A DNA stretch of 64,000 nt from positions 186,001 through 250,000 of the forward strand of contig JAFYAQ010000022.1 of the NCBI GenBank assembly GCA_017540645.1, read 5' to 3'. Below, in pieces: positions 34,100 to 43,718 of the stretch. The first letter of the stretch is position 1; each line of letters opens with the position of its first letter. Source of the stretch: Oscillospiraceae bacterium (GTDB lineage: Bacteria; Bacillota; Clostridia; Oscillospirales; Oscillospiraceae). The position numbers and the translations under genes were made by a program. Below the pieces are notes generated by a model, which worked only from the letters and a program-made list of their open reading frames with translations, searched no databases and had not been told where the DNA came from.

Positions 34100-35151
34100 C
34101 GTTTCAATATCCTTGTCACATCGTTGAATAGTACAAAAGCCATCAGCGCCAGCAGCAGAACAAGCCCAATCGCATGGATATATGCTTCGATCCGCGGGTC
34201 CGGCTTCTTCCCGCTCAGTTTTTCTATCACAGCGGATACCAGGAGGGTCAGGATATGCCCGCCGTCCAGAGCCGGAATGGGAAGCAGATTCATCACCGAC
34301 AGATTTACCGCGATAAAGGCCACAAGATATGTTATATTGCTCAGCCCCTGGGAAACCGTCTCCGCGCTCTCCCCGGTCTCATTGATGATATCAACAATAC
34401 CGACCACGCCGGCCATATCTGTTACCGCCGCCTTCCCTGTGAAGAGCTGTACCAGACCCTGCCATACCATCCGCACGAAGTCCATGCAGTTATAGAAGCT
34501 GTATTTTACCACGGTCAGAGCGTTTGCCTCCTCTGTGGCAAAATAGAGCCCATATTTTCGCTCCGTGGTACCGTCCTCTTTCTGATACTCCACGGGGACC
34601 ATGTGATACGCGTTCAGGCGGATGGTTTTCCCATCTCTGCGTATCACCAGATCCAGATCACCGTCTCCATCCTGGGAGGCATACTCGCTGAAATTGGCGG
34701 TGAAATAGATCCGGTGTCCGTTTACCGACCGGATGGCGTCGCCTACCTGCAGATCCCCCTCATAAGGGCAATTCGGGTAAAAGGCGGCGATCCGGTTGCT
34801 GGTAAAGCCGCCGGCACTGCTGAAGAGGATGCAGATCAGCAAAAAGCCGGTGAGAAAGTTCATTCCGGACCCGGACAGGAGGATCAGAAGACGGTGCCAG
34901 ACACTGTGATTATTAAAAGCCCTGGGATCTGCGGATTCCTCTTCCTCCCCCTCCATGGCGCAAAAACCGCCGATCGGGAGAGCCCGCAGCGAGTATACCG
35001 TCTCCCCCTTCTGCTTATGCAGAAGCTGGGGACCCATGCCGATAGCGAATTCCACTACCTTGACGCCGCAGGCTTTGGCCATAAGGAAATGGCCAAGCTC
35101 ATGGACAAAAATCAAAACGCCAAAGGCAATAACAGCCAAAACAATGTACAT
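34096..35151 (-). CDS. rseP: Site-2 protease RseP/RasP family
   Basis: 351 residues. Intramembrane zinc metalloprotease with HELGH (17-21) in the first helix, one PDZ-like domain in the middle, and the second active-site motif NLLPIPALDGG near the end. It cuts anti-sigma factors and remnant signal peptides. The location between dxr and ispG is the classic Firmicute arrangement. Confidence 0.95.
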   Translation of the reverse strand: MYIVLAVIAFGVLIFVHELGHFLMAKACGVKVVEFAIGMGPQLLHKQKGETVYSLRALPIGGFCAMEGEEEESADPRAFNNHSVWHRLLILLSGSGMNFLTGFLLICILFSSAGGFTSNRIAAFYPNCPYEGDLQVGDAIRSVNGHRIYFTANFSEYASQDGDGDLDLVIRRDGKTIRLNAYHMVPVEYQKEDGTTERKYGLYFATEEANALTVVKYSFYNCMDFVRMVWQGLVQLFTGKAAVTDMAGVVGIVDIINETGESAETVSQGLSNITYLVAFIAVNLSVMNLLPIPALDGGHILTLLVSAVIEKLSGKKPDPRIEAYIHAIGLVLLLALMAFVLFNDVTRILKR

Positions 35152-36297
35152 TTAGTAAACCGATTTCCTTACAAAATCTCTGGCGCGACGGTCAGAGTCC
35201 AGAATATCATCCAGGGATGGTGAGGCGATATACGGGATGGCGTCCACGGCGTAGGCCACCAGGCGGTAGATATCATTGAATCCAACCTCTTCCTGGAGAA
35301 AGGCCCATACCGCCTCCTCATTGGCGGCAGACATGACACAGGGAGAGTTGCCCCCCGCCCGCGCACAGTCCATGGCCAGGCGGAGACAGGGCAGCTTATT
35401 CAGGTCCGGATTCTCGAAATGCATGGAGCCCAGAGCCGCGAAATCCAAACGTTCCGTCTCAGAGGCTTTTCGTTCCGGCCAGGTCAGGGCATACTGGATA
35501 GGAAGTCCCATATCGGGTGTGCCCAGCTGGGCGATCACGGTGCCGTCCAGCAGCTCAACCATGGAGTGGATGGCGCTTTCGGGATGGATCAGCACCTGGA
35601 TCTGCTCCGTTGTGACATCAAAAAGATGCATTGCCTCGATGAATTCCAGGCCCTTATTCATCATGGTAGCACTGTCCACGCTGATTTTGGCGCCCATGTT
35701 CCAGTTGGGGTGTTTTACAGCCTGTTCGGGGGTCACGTCTTCCGTTCGTTCTCTGCTCCATCCCCGGAAGGGGCCGCCGGAGCCGGTCAGCAGGATGCGG
35801 CGAAGTTCCTTTTTATCTCTGCCGGCCAGACATTGAAAAATAGCGGCGTGTTCGGAATCCACAGGCAGGATCTCCGCACCATAGCGCGCCGCTTCTGCCA
35901 TGACAATGTCCCCGGCACAGACCAATGTCTCTTTGTTTGCCAGGGCGATGCGCTTATTATGACGGATAGCCGCCAGGGTCGGACGCAGACCAATGCTGCC
36001 GGAGACCCCGGTGACAACGCAATCCGCTCCCTCTATGGTAGCGGCTTTGACCAGCGATTCCTCCCCTGTCCCGATCTCGACATCCGTGTCAGACATCCGT
36101 TGATGGAGTTCTCTGGCTGCGTCCGGCTCCATGACGCTGATATACCGGGGATGGAATTCTCTTGCCTGCTGTTCCAGGAGATCAATATTCCGCTGTCCGG
36201 ATAGAGACAACACGGGAAGACCAAGACGGCGGGCCGCCTGGGCGGTCTGCCGTCCGATGGAACCGGTGGAGCCTAAAATAGAAATAGCATGTACCAT
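35152..36297 (-). CDS. dxr: 1-deoxy-D-xylulose-5-phosphate reductoisomerase
   Basis: 381 residues. NADPH site GSTGSIGRQTAQ, then LANKETLVCAG, PVDSEHAAIFQCL and the LTGSGGPFRG and KISVDSATMMNKGLE substrate-binding blocks. It commits carbon to the MEP isoprenoid route. GAGGA lies 6 nt before the ATG. It ends next to rseP with no gap. Confidence 0.97.
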   Translation of the reverse strand: MVHAISILGSTGSIGRQTAQAARRLGLPVLSLSGQRNIDLLEQQAREFHPRYISVMEPDAARELHQRMSDTDVEIGTGEESLVKAATIEGADCVVTGVSGSIGLRPTLAAIRHNKRIALANKETLVCAGDIVMAEAARYGAEILPVDSEHAAIFQCLAGRDKKELRRILLTGSGGPFRGWSRERTEDVTPEQAVKHPNWNMGAKISVDSATMMNKGLEFIEAMHLFDVTTEQIQVLIHPESAIHSMVELLDGTVIAQLGTPDMGLPIQYALTWPERKASETERLDFAALGSMHFENPDLNKLPCLRLAMDCARAGGNSPCVMSAANEEAVWAFLQEEVGFNDIYRLVAYAVDAIPYIASPSLDDILDSDRRARDFVRKSVY

Positions 36298-36306
36298 AAG
36301 CAGTCC

Positions 36307-37131
36307 TCACGGCCAGATGACGGGGAATGTAAACATCCAAACCTCCGCCAATGGCGTTAAATAATAGAGACTGTCGAACCGATCCAGCACGCCGCCGTGA
36401 CCGGGCAGAATATTTCCGTAGTCCTTGATGTCATACTGCCGTTTAAAGGCCGAAAAGGTCAGATCTCCCAGCTGGGAGACCACGGCTCCGACGACGCCAA
36501 ATCCGCTCAAAGCAAGAAGATCAACCCCAAAGCCCACGGCCTGAAGCAGAAGCCCGTACAGGAGAGCCATCAGGGCACCGGCGAGAACCCCGCCCAGAGC
36601 GCCCTCCAGGGTCTTTTTAGGGGAGATCAAAGGGGCAAGCTTGTGTTTTCCCAAAGCGCGGCCGGTAAAGAAGGCGCCCGAATCGCTGGAAAAAGCGATA
36701 ATAAAGGGAACCAGCATCCGCACCCGACCGACGATGGGGATCTGGCCGATGCGCAGCAGTGTGGAGAGCATGAGGGGCAGCAGACCTCCCGCCATCATGG
36801 ATACAGCGACCATTTCAAGGGTAATTCGCTGCTGTGTGTGGAAGGTGGCCATCTGCTCAATGCTGAGAATGAAAAACAGCAGCAGCAAGACGCCAACACT
36901 CCATGCAAGATGGGGCTCAAAAGAGGAGATCACCGGCAGGATAAAGGCGCATATCATAGCGGAAAAGTAAATCCTCCGGTGCGTCTTTCCCAGTGCCATA
37001 TGCATCAGCTCATAACAGGCAAGGGCGCACAGCAATCCCACCGCAATACCGCAGACCCAAAGAGGGACCCACAAAAGCATGACAAGCAGGATCGGAATAC
37101 CGATGACAGCAGTGAGTATGCGCAGTTTCAC
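36307..37131 (-). CDS. cdsA: Phosphatidate cytidylyltransferase
   Basis: 274 residues, about eight membrane helices, with the CTP-binding signature SAFKRQYDIKDYGNILPGHG and LDRFDS at the C-terminal end. It makes CDP-diacylglycerol for phospholipid synthesis. The start is GTG at 37131, inside the end of uppS (4-bp overlap). Confidence 0.95.
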   Translation of the reverse strand: MKLRILTAVIGIPILLVMLLWVPLWVCGIAVGLLCALACYELMHMALGKTHRRIYFSAMICAFILPVISSFEPHLAWSVGVLLLLFFILSIEQMATFHTQQRITLEMVAVSMMAGGLLPLMLSTLLRIGQIPIVGRVRMLVPFIIAFSSDSGAFFTGRALGKHKLAPLISPKKTLEGALGGVLAGALMALLYGLLLQAVGFGVDLLALSGFGVVGAVVSQLGDLTFSAFKRQYDIKDYGNILPGHGGVLDRFDSLYYLTPLAEVWMFTFPVIWP

Positions 37132-37856
37132 GATTTGACTCCTCCGAATCGACGGTCCCGGTGACGAAAGCTCTCTATGGCGCGGTCGATCTCTTTTTCA
37201 CTGAAATCCGGCCAAAGAACATCGGTGAAATAAAACTCCGAGTACGCGCCTTCCCAAAGGAGGAAATTCGATACACGGTATTCCCCGCCGGTACGAATTA
37301 TGAGTTCCGGATCGGGTATGCCCGCCATATCCATGCACTCGTTAAGGCCGTCCTGGGTAATGGGCTGGCCGGGATGTGCCAGACGAAACCGCTCCGCGGC
37401 CCGGGCGATCTCGTCACGGCCGCCATAGTTTACGCAGACATTGGCCTGAAAACATCCGGGGAGCGAGGCGGCAATGGCGTCTGTCTTTTGAATCAGGGCT
37501 TGAAGTTCCGGGTCCAGGACCGAGGTATCCCCGATAATCTTCAAGCGGATCCGATCCCGCTCCATCTTCTCGATGGACTCCAGCAGGTATTTTTTCAGCA
37601 GACCCATGATGGCACCGACCTCATCCCGGGAGCGTTTCCAGTTTTCTGTGGAAAACGCATAGACGGTCAGATAATCCATGCCAAGGTCCTTGCAATAGGT
37701 GGCGATCTTACGAAAGTTCTCGGCGCCGACGCCATGGCCGGCGGTGCGGGGCATGCCCCGCTTCTGGGCCCAGCGGCCGTTGCCGTCCATAATGATCGCA
37801 ATATGGCGGGGGATCATCTGTCCCCCCGCCATTTCAGTTTTTCCCGTGCCGGCCAT
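37128..37856 (-). CDS. uppS: Undecaprenyl diphosphate synthase (isoprenyl transferase)
   Basis: 242 residues, cis-prenyltransferase. IIMDGNGRWA gives the catalytic Asp, followed by YLTVYAFSTENWKR and the late DLIIRTGGEYRVSNFL-like segment. It makes the lipid carrier for cell-wall synthesis. The ATG at 37856 shares one base with the frr stop; internal ATGs at residues 9 and 14 are alternatives, the latter with GGGGG close upstream. Confidence 0.95.
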   Translation of the reverse strand: MAGTGKTEMAGGQMIPRHIAIIMDGNGRWAQKRGMPRTAGHGVGAENFRKIATYCKDLGMDYLTVYAFSTENWKRSRDEVGAIMGLLKKYLLESIEKMERDRIRLKIIGDTSVLDPELQALIQKTDAIAASLPGCFQANVCVNYGGRDEIARAAERFRLAHPGQPITQDGLNECMDMAGIPDPELIIRTGGEYRVSNFLLWEGAYSEFYFTDVLWPDFSEKEIDRAIESFRHRDRRFGGVKS

Positions 37857-38407
37857 CAGATTTCGAAAAGCTCCTTCTCCTTGGCGGCAGTCAGCTTGTC
37901 AATCTCCTTGATGTAATCATCCGTCAGCTTCTGGACATCCTTTTCCAGATTTTTCAGGTCGTCCTCGGTCAGGTCGCCGGCTTTTTGTTCTTTCTTGAAG
38001 GTATCCATGGCGTCCCGGCGGATATTCCGCAGCGCCACCTTTGCCTCCTCGCCGTACTTGCGGACCTGCTTTGCCAGATCCTTACGGCGCTCCTCTGTCA
38101 GCTGGGGGAATACCAGACGGATGGCGCGGCCGTCGTTCTGCGGGTTGATGCCGAGCTCCGATTTCTGAATGGCCTTTTCAATTCCCTTCAGCGTGCTGGA
38201 ATCCCAGGGCTGGATCAGCAGAGAGCGGGGGTCGGGAATGGAGATCGTGGCGATTTGACGGATGGGAGTGGGCGTGCCGTAATACTCGACCTCGATCTGG
38301 TCCAGCACAGCAGGATTGGCCCGTCCGGCCCGGACAGAGGCGTACTGGGAGCTCAGGACCTCCGTGGTCTTGATCATTCTCTCTTCAAAATCAATGAGTT
38401 CAGCCAT
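37856..38407 (-). CDS. frr: Ribosome recycling factor
   Basis: 183 residues, the family's usual length. N-terminal helix with '[28 protein letters not shown]' in two parts and C-terminal '[21 protein letters not shown]'. It splits ribosomes after termination together with EF-G. GGAGG lies 7 nt before the ATG. Confidence 0.97.
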   Translation of the reverse strand: MAELIDFEERMIKTTEVLSSQYASVRAGRANPAVLDQIEVEYYGTPTPIRQIATISIPDPRSLLIQPWDSSTLKGIEKAIQKSELGINPQNDGRAIRLVFPQLTEERRKDLAKQVRKYGEEAKVALRNIRRDAMDTFKKEQKAGDLTEDDLKNLEKDVQKLTDDYIKEIDKLTAAKEKELFEI

Positions 38408-38433
38408 TGTGATACCTCCAACTTTTCCGTTTT

Positions 38434-39150
38434 TTATCTTACCAACGTCCCCACGGCCTCGCCGCGCAGGACGCGCAGGATATTCTCACTGTCCTTCAAT
38501 GCAAACACCATCACAGGGATGGAGTTATCCATAGCAAGGCACGTCGCGGTGGAATCCATGACCGCAAGATGACGATCCAGGACTTCATCATAGCTCAGCT
38601 TTTCATAGCGCACCGCATTCGGGTCCTTTTTGGGATCGGCGGAATAAACACCGTCTACATTCTTGGCAAGCAAAATAGCTTCAGCACCGATCAGCGCTGC
38701 CCGAAGGACCGCCCCGGTATCGGTAGTAAAGAAGGGACTGCCCACGCCGCCGCCGAAAATGACCACATTGCCCGCCTTCAAATAGGCGTCGGCTTTTTCC
38801 ACGGAAAACAACTCGCCGATGTGGCCGATCTCCATGGCTGTCAGCACCTTGGCGCCCACGCCCTGCTGCTGCAGCACATCCTGAAGCGCCAGACAGTTCA
38901 TGACCGTGGCCAGCATACCCATGTAATCGGCGCGCCAGCGATCCATTTTCCCCTCGCCGTTTTTCACGCCGCGCCAGAAGTTGCCGCCGCCTACCACGAT
39001 GCCGATCTCCACGCCCTCTTTGACAGCCTGGGCAATGACACAGCAGACACTGTTCATGGTTTTGAAATCCAATCCCGTGCCGCTGCCGCCGGAGAGCGCC
39101 TCCCCGCTGAGCTTCAACAGCACGCGCTTATAAACCGGTTTTGCCTCCAT
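38434..39150 (-). CDS. pyrH: Uridylate kinase
   Basis: 238 residues, amino-acid-kinase fold with [25 protein letters not shown] and [11 protein letters not shown]. It phosphorylates UMP to UDP and is regulated by GTP and UTP in the family. It is the first gene of the long operon running to polC; the usual upstream tsf and rpsB are absent here. AGGAGGG precedes the ATG. Confidence 0.97.
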   Translation of the reverse strand: MEAKPVYKRVLLKLSGEALSGGSGTGLDFKTMNSVCCVIAQAVKEGVEIGIVVGGGNFWRGVKNGEGKMDRWRADYMGMLATVMNCLALQDVLQQQGVGAKVLTAMEIGHIGELFSVEKADAYLKAGNVVIFGGGVGSPFFTTDTGAVLRAALIGAEAILLAKNVDGVYSADPKKDPNAVRYEKLSYDEVLDRHLAVMDSTATCLAMDNSIPVMVFALKDSENILRVLRGEAVGTLVR

Positions 39151-39169
39151 AGAGCCCTCCTAAAAACGT

Positions 39170-39198
39170 ATTCTACCCCAACGTATGCCGGGGATAAA
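39170..39198 (-). promoter_or_regulatory. Possible sigma-A promoter of the pyrH-polC operon
   Basis: On the minus strand TTTATC (39198-39193), 17-nt spacer, TAGAAT (39175-39170), only 20 nt before pyrH. The -35 is weak. Confidence 0.5.
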
Positions 39199-39227
39199 GT
39201 CTATTTTGTAAAAACCGCATCTTTTCG

Positions 39228-40832
39228 TCAGCGGTATTTCTTCAAAAGATTGTCCAGATCCTTGCCGAAGCTTTTGAGCAGCTTGTTCGGCTTCTCCCGA
39301 AGGGAATGGATCAGCCGGAGGAGCTCCTCCCCTTTCTCCAGGAGTTGATGGTAAAGATCGTTTGCTACCTCGCCGCCGCTGGGCTCCTTTCGAGGCACCG
39401 GCACGCCCTCGGGACATGCCAGGAAGCGACAGGCCTTCAGGTCAAATACGGTGCCGCTGTAGGGGGCAAAGGCCTTAAAGCCAAGTTTTTCCTGGATCGT
39501 AGCGGCGAAGGTGTCGGTCACCGTGTTCTCTCCATGATTGACGAACACCATTTTGGGTGCTTTTTCAAAGCCGGAGAGCCAGGCCAGCAAACCGCTCTGA
39601 TCGGCATGACCGCTTTTTCCCGGAAGAAAACCGATTTCACACTGGACCTGGATCTCTTCTCCGAAGAGTTTTACTTTTTTCTCCCCATCGTACAGTCTCC
39701 GCCCAAGGGTGCCTTCCGCCTGATACCCGACGAACAGCACCGTGCATTCCGGCCGCCAGAGGTTATGTTTCAAATGATGACGGATACGTCCGGCCTCGCA
39801 CATGCCGCTGGCGGAAATGATGACCTTGGGACGCGTATCAAAGTTGATGGCCTTGGATTCCTCACTGGAGACTGCCACCTGCAGGCCCTCGGACCAGATG
39901 GGGTTGATACCGGCATCCAGCAGTGCGCAGGTCTCTTCATCCAGACAATTATGATCGCACTGGAGATAAATAGCCGTGGCCTCATTGGCCATAGGGCTGT
40001 CCATGAATACGGGAAAATCGTCATGCCCGTGGACCAGGCCTTTTTCTTTGATCTCCCGTATGAAGTAGAGCATCTCCTGGGTACGGCCAACGGCAAAGCT
40101 GGGGATCACCAGGTTGCCGCCCCGGTCCAGGGTCCGCTGGATATAGTCTGCCAGCAGCATCACAGGCGGAGTGCTCCGGTCATGCAGCCGGTCGCCGTAG
40201 GTGGACTCCACCATCACATAGTCCGCCTCCGCGACTGTCTCCGGAATATTCCGAAGGATCGGCTGGTTGTAATTGCCTATATCACCGCTGAACACCATCT
40301 TTCGGGTCTCCCCGTCTTCGGTCATCCAGACCTCAATACAGGCGGAACCCAGCAGATGACAGACATCACTGAAACGAACACTGATGTTCTCCGACACCTG
40401 GACCATTTCGCCGTAGTGCAGGGGACGGAGATGGGCGATGGCGGTCTCCGCGTCGTCGGTGGTATATACAGGCTCATAGGCAGCGTCACCGGAGCGCTGG
40501 TTCTTGCGGTTGTGCCACTCGGCCTCGCTCTCCTGGATGTGGGCGCAGTCAAGGAGCATGATCCGGCATAGATCACAGGTCTCCTGTGTGGCGTAGATCG
40601 GCCCGTCAAATCCTTCTTTGAAAAGCAGGGGCAGATTGCCGGAGTGGTCCACGTGGGCGTGCGTAAGCAAGACGAAATCTACTTTTCCTACCGGCACGGG
40701 GATTTCCTGATTGACGAAAAGATCCCGCCCCTGCTCCATGCCGCAGTCTACCAAAGCGCGGACATCCCCGCATTCCAGCAGTGTACAGCTGCCGGTGACC
40801 TCATGGGCGGCACCCAAAAACGTAACCTTCAA
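39228..40832 (-). CDS. Beta-CASP metallo-beta-lactamase-fold RNase-like protein
   Basis: 534 residues. The zinc motif THAHVDHSG (H58, H60, D62, H63) begins the MBL domain. The beta-CASP insert has SGMCEAGRIRHHL, and an RMMBL-like end has SGHADQSGLL. Proteins of this form (CPSF73/YsH-like) are exo- or endoribonucleases. The start is TTG at 40832, supported by AAAGGAGG 6 nt upstream and the family N-terminus KVTFLGAA; the open frame extends 43 codons further without homology. Confidence 0.9.
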   Translation of the reverse strand: MKVTFLGAAHEVTGSCTLLECGDVRALVDCGMEQGRDLFVNQEIPVPVGKVDFVLLTHAHVDHSGNLPLLFKEGFDGPIYATQETCDLCRIMLLDCAHIQESEAEWHNRKNQRSGDAAYEPVYTTDDAETAIAHLRPLHYGEMVQVSENISVRFSDVCHLLGSACIEVWMTEDGETRKMVFSGDIGNYNQPILRNIPETVAEADYVMVESTYGDRLHDRSTPPVMLLADYIQRTLDRGGNLVIPSFAVGRTQEMLYFIREIKEKGLVHGHDDFPVFMDSPMANEATAIYLQCDHNCLDEETCALLDAGINPIWSEGLQVAVSSEESKAINFDTRPKVIISASGMCEAGRIRHHLKHNLWRPECTVLFVGYQAEGTLGRRLYDGEKKVKLFGEEIQVQCEIGFLPGKSGHADQSGLLAWLSGFEKAPKMVFVNHGENTVTDTFAATIQEKLGFKAFAPYSGTVFDLKACRFLACPEGVPVPRKEPSGGEVANDLYHQLLEKGEELLRLIHSLREKPNKLLKSFGKDLDNLLKKYR

Positions 40833-40898
40833 TGTGGTCCTCCTTTCCCCTCTTCCAGCTTTGAAGAGACGACAGCAATGCTCTGCTTTCTTTCCGTT

Positions 40899-40927
40899 AT
40901 TATACACATTCTTGGCGCCGTACGCAA
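40899..40927 (-). promoter_or_regulatory. Sigma-A promoter of the beta-CASP gene
   Basis: On the minus strand TTGCGT (40927-40922), 17-nt spacer, TATAAT (40904-40899). Confidence 0.7.
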
Positions 40928-40983
40928 TACTTAAAGCGGCAGCAAGTCTACTTTTGTCCAAATCAGCTCCATCGAAAAAAAGA

Positions 40984-41012
40984 TTGCATTTACCGGCAGG
41001 ATTCGCTATCTT
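40984..41012 (+). promoter_or_regulatory. Sigma-A promoter of the beta-lactamase-like gene
   Basis: TTGCAT (40984-40989), 17-nt spacer, TATCTT (41007-41012), 30 nt before the ATG. Confidence 0.6.
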
Positions 41013-41041
41013 ATAGAAAGATACAGAAAAGAGGCCGAACT

Positions 41042-42361
41042 ATGTCTTTTACAAAACGAATCGCAGCGCTGCTGCTCGCATCATGGATTCTGTCTTTTTC
41101 CGCATCCGCGCTGGCCGCGGACAGTGAAACGGCGGAAACACCGCCCCCGGCTGCCGAGTTCATGGAAGCGGAGGAGGCTTTACCTGCGGGTGAGGGAGCG
41201 GAGGAAACCGATCTTCTCCTTGATGAAGAGGGAGAGGAATCGGAAGACGCTCCTGCGGAACCGGAGGAGGACGATGAACTGAATCATTTGCTGGATCTCC
41301 AGGAGCTGGACGGACTGGTATCTCAATTCATCCATGAGCGCGGGATCAACGAGAACAACCTGGAGATCGCTTTCTGCTATACCGGTACCGGGGAGACCTA
41401 TTTCCGGAATGCAGACAAATACATAATCGGCGCCAGCTTGTATAAGCTCTCTTTGAACATGGGCCTTGCCCGAAAGGTGGCCGCAGGTGAGCTGCAGCAG
41501 AGCGACAGCATCTATGGGATGGACATCTCCTATATCGAGCGCCGATCTCTGGTCTACTCGGATAACGCCGTTTCCGAGGCGCTGATCGGTTATTTTGCTC
41601 CCTTCCGCGACTATCGCCTGATGCAGGCGGAGATTGCCGGCATTCCGGAAGAGGAGCTGCCGGAGGAGTACTTCAGCTCCAACACCTTCTCCGCCCGGTT
41701 CATGCTGGGGGTTTTGCAGGAGCTATGGTCCAATACAGATAACTATCCCAATGTGGTCGAGTGCATGCTGGAGGCCAATCCGGGTGAGTATTTCCGCCGT
41801 TCGATGGACGGGAAATACACCGTTGCCCAGAAATACGGCGGCGGAGACGGGTATCTCCACACGGCGGGCATCATCTATACCCCCACCCCCATCCTGCTGG
41901 TGGTAATGAGCTATCGGGTAACGAAGGCGGAGACTGTCATTGCGGATCTGGCAAAGCTGATGACGGATTATTCCCTGACGCTGGACCAACGCCGTGACAC
42001 CATTCTGGAGGAACGGGCAGAGGCCGAGCGTCTTGCCCGGGAGGAGGCCGCCCGGCTGAAGGCCGAGGAGGAAGCGCGTATTGCCGCAGAGGAGGAGGCC
42101 AAACGCCTGGCCGAGGAAAAAGCGGAGGCGGAGCGGCTGGCCGCGCTGGAAGCCCAGCAGACACCGCAGCCCAGCCCCACGGCGGAGCCGGAAAAAACCG
42201 TTCGCCCGGAGGAAGGGACGGAAGGGACTGCCAGGATAGGCGTGCTGATTGTGCTTGCCGTTCTTCTGGCGGTGCTGATCGGCTTCTATGTGTTTCAGAA
42301 AACGCATCCGTCTGCGAGCGGGCATAAAACGGCTCGCAGGGAGTATGCAGCCAGACGATAA
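41042..42361 (+). CDS. Membrane-anchored class-A-beta-lactamase-like serine hydrolase
   Basis: 439 residues. Signal peptide 1-25; a very acidic linker 27-85; a beta-lactamase2-type domain about 88-310 with SLYK (S132-K135), YSDN (172-175) and KYG (264-266) standing for SxxK, SDN and KTG. A charged Ala/Glu/Arg/Lys coiled coil follows (320-370), then a Pro-rich linker, a membrane helix (399-418) and a basic tail. True class A enzymes lack this C-terminal anchor and have an ExxLN omega loop that I cannot identify, so a cell-wall peptidase or sensor role is as likely as drug hydrolysis. Confidence 0.78.
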   Translation: MSFTKRIAALLLASWILSFSASALAADSETAETPPPAAEFMEAEEALPAGEGAEETDLLLDEEGEESEDAPAEPEEDDELNHLLDLQELDGLVSQFIHERGINENNLEIAFCYTGTGETYFRNADKYIIGASLYKLSLNMGLARKVAAGELQQSDSIYGMDISYIERRSLVYSDNAVSEALIGYFAPFRDYRLMQAEIAGIPEEELPEEYFSSNTFSARFMLGVLQELWSNTDNYPNVVECMLEANPGEYFRRSMDGKYTVAQKYGGGDGYLHTAGIIYTPTPILLVVMSYRVTKAETVIADLAKLMTDYSLTLDQRRDTILEERAEAERLAREEAARLKAEEEARIAAEEEAKRLAEEKAEAERLAALEAQQTPQPSPTAEPEKTVRPEEGTEGTARIGVLIVLAVLLAVLIGFYVFQKTHPSASGHKTARREYAARR

Positions 42362-42362
42362 A

Positions 42363-42407
42363 AAAGATCGTATTGCGTAGATCCATCACGCAATACGATC
42401 TTTTTTT
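42363..42407. terminator. Bidirectional terminator
   Basis: Perfect 16-bp arms (42363-42378 and 42388-42403), flanked by A-run and T-run, between the converging beta-lactamase-like gene and prfB. Confidence 0.9.
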
Positions 42408-43530
42408 ATCCTTCTTTCTTGTCGGCTTCATCTGCTTTCATGGCAAGAAAAGCATTGATAAAGCCGTCCAGATCTCCATCCATCACAGCGCCGATGTTGC
42501 TGGTTTCAAATCCGGTGCGGGTATCCTTCACCAGGGTATAGGGCATAAAAACATACGACCGGATCTGACTTCCCCACTCGATCTTCAGCTGTACGCCTTT
42601 GATATCGGATACCTTTTCCAGGTGTTCCCGCTCCTTGATCTCGGCCAGCTTTGCCCGCAGCATGGATTTGCAGTTTTCCAGGTTCTGGAAATGGCTTCTT
42701 TCCACCTGGGAGGACACCACGATACCGGTGGGGATATGTGTCAGCCGAACGGCCGAAGAGGTTTTGTTGACCTTCTGTCCGCCGGCGCCGGAGGAACGGA
42801 ACACATCCATTTTGATGTCCTCATCCCTCAGTTCGATCTCTTCGGCATCCTCGATCTCCGGCATGACCTCCACCGCCGCAAAGCTGGTGTGACGGCGGCC
42901 GGAGGCGTCAAAGGGAGAAACCCGCACCAGGCGATGGACACCATTTTCACTTTTCAGATATCCGTAGGCGTTCTCTCCCTCGATCTTGATGGTGGCCGAT
43001 TTAACGCCCGCTTCTTCCCCGTCCTGATAATCCATCAGGGTGTATTTATAGCCATGACGTTCTGTCCACATGGTATACATCCGATAGAGCATCTGGGTCC
43101 AGTCCTGGGCCTCGGTACCGCCGGCTCCGGCGTGGAAGGTGAGGATGGCGTTGTTGGCATCATACTCTCCGGTGAGAAGGGTGCTGAGACGCATCTCCTC
43201 CAGAGACTTCTCCATGGCTTCATATTCGCTCTCCACCTCCGGAAGAAGAGAGTCATCGTTTTCCTCCAGAGCCATCTCACACATGGTGTAGAGATCTTCC
43301 CAGCCCATGCGCAGTTTCTCGTATTTTTCTGTTTTGGCCTTCAGCAGCTTGATGCGCTGCTGTACCTGCTGGGAATGCTGAACATCATTCCAGAAACCAT
43401 CCTGGGCGCTTTCCGTTTCCAGCTCCGCGATCTCCCTCTCCGCCTCATCCAGGCGGAGAGCCTGTCCCAGATGTTCCAGCGCCGGTTTACAGCCGTTCAG
43501 CTTATTCTTGTATTCCTCAAACTCAAGCAT
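42406..43530 (-). CDS. prfB: Peptide chain release factor 2, without programmed frameshift
   Basis: 374 residues. The stop-codon recognition motif SPF (VSPFDASG) and the catalytic GGQ (SSGAGGQKVNKTSS) are present, along with HAGAGGTEAQDW. It releases at UGA and UAA. In many bacteria prfB has an in-frame UGA near codon 26 that is bypassed by +1 frameshifting; here the N-terminal helix reads through continuously (GQALRLDEAERE). The ATG at 43530 has GAGGA about 9 nt upstream; the frame's seven extra codons lack support. Confidence 0.95.
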   Translation of the reverse strand: MLEFEEYKNKLNGCKPALEHLGQALRLDEAEREIAELETESAQDGFWNDVQHSQQVQQRIKLLKAKTEKYEKLRMGWEDLYTMCEMALEENDDSLLPEVESEYEAMEKSLEEMRLSTLLTGEYDANNAILTFHAGAGGTEAQDWTQMLYRMYTMWTERHGYKYTLMDYQDGEEAGVKSATIKIEGENAYGYLKSENGVHRLVRVSPFDASGRRHTSFAAVEVMPEIEDAEEIELRDEDIKMDVFRSSGAGGQKVNKTSSAVRLTHIPTGIVVSSQVERSHFQNLENCKSMLRAKLAEIKEREHLEKVSDIKGVQLKIEWGSQIRSYVFMPYTLVKDTRTGFETSNIGAVMDGDLDGFINAFLAMKADEADKKEG

Positions 43531-43579
43531 AATTCCGCTTCCTCTGCTCATTGTAAATGTTGTAAAAAATGCAGGAGTA

Positions 43580-43608
43580 TTATATACAAATTCCCCAGAA
43601 AAGTAAAG
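43580..43608 (-). promoter_or_regulatory. Sigma-A promoter of prfB
   Basis: On the minus strand TTTACT (43608-43603), 17-nt spacer, TATAAT (43585-43580). Confidence 0.7.
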
Positions 43609-43649
43609 CAGATATTATTTATCTTTGTTCTATCTTTTTCCCCGCGATA

Positions 43650-43658
43650 TGCTATAAT
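43650..43658 (+). promoter_or_regulatory. Extended -10 promoter of prs
   Basis: TG-C-TATAAT (43650-43658) about 60 nt before the prs ATG. No good -35 at standard spacing; extended -10 promoters do not need one. Confidence 0.6.
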
Positions 43659-43718
43659 GATTTTGGCAGAATATAAGCAAATGAAATCATACTAGAGATA
43701 TAGAAAGGTGCTGCAAAC

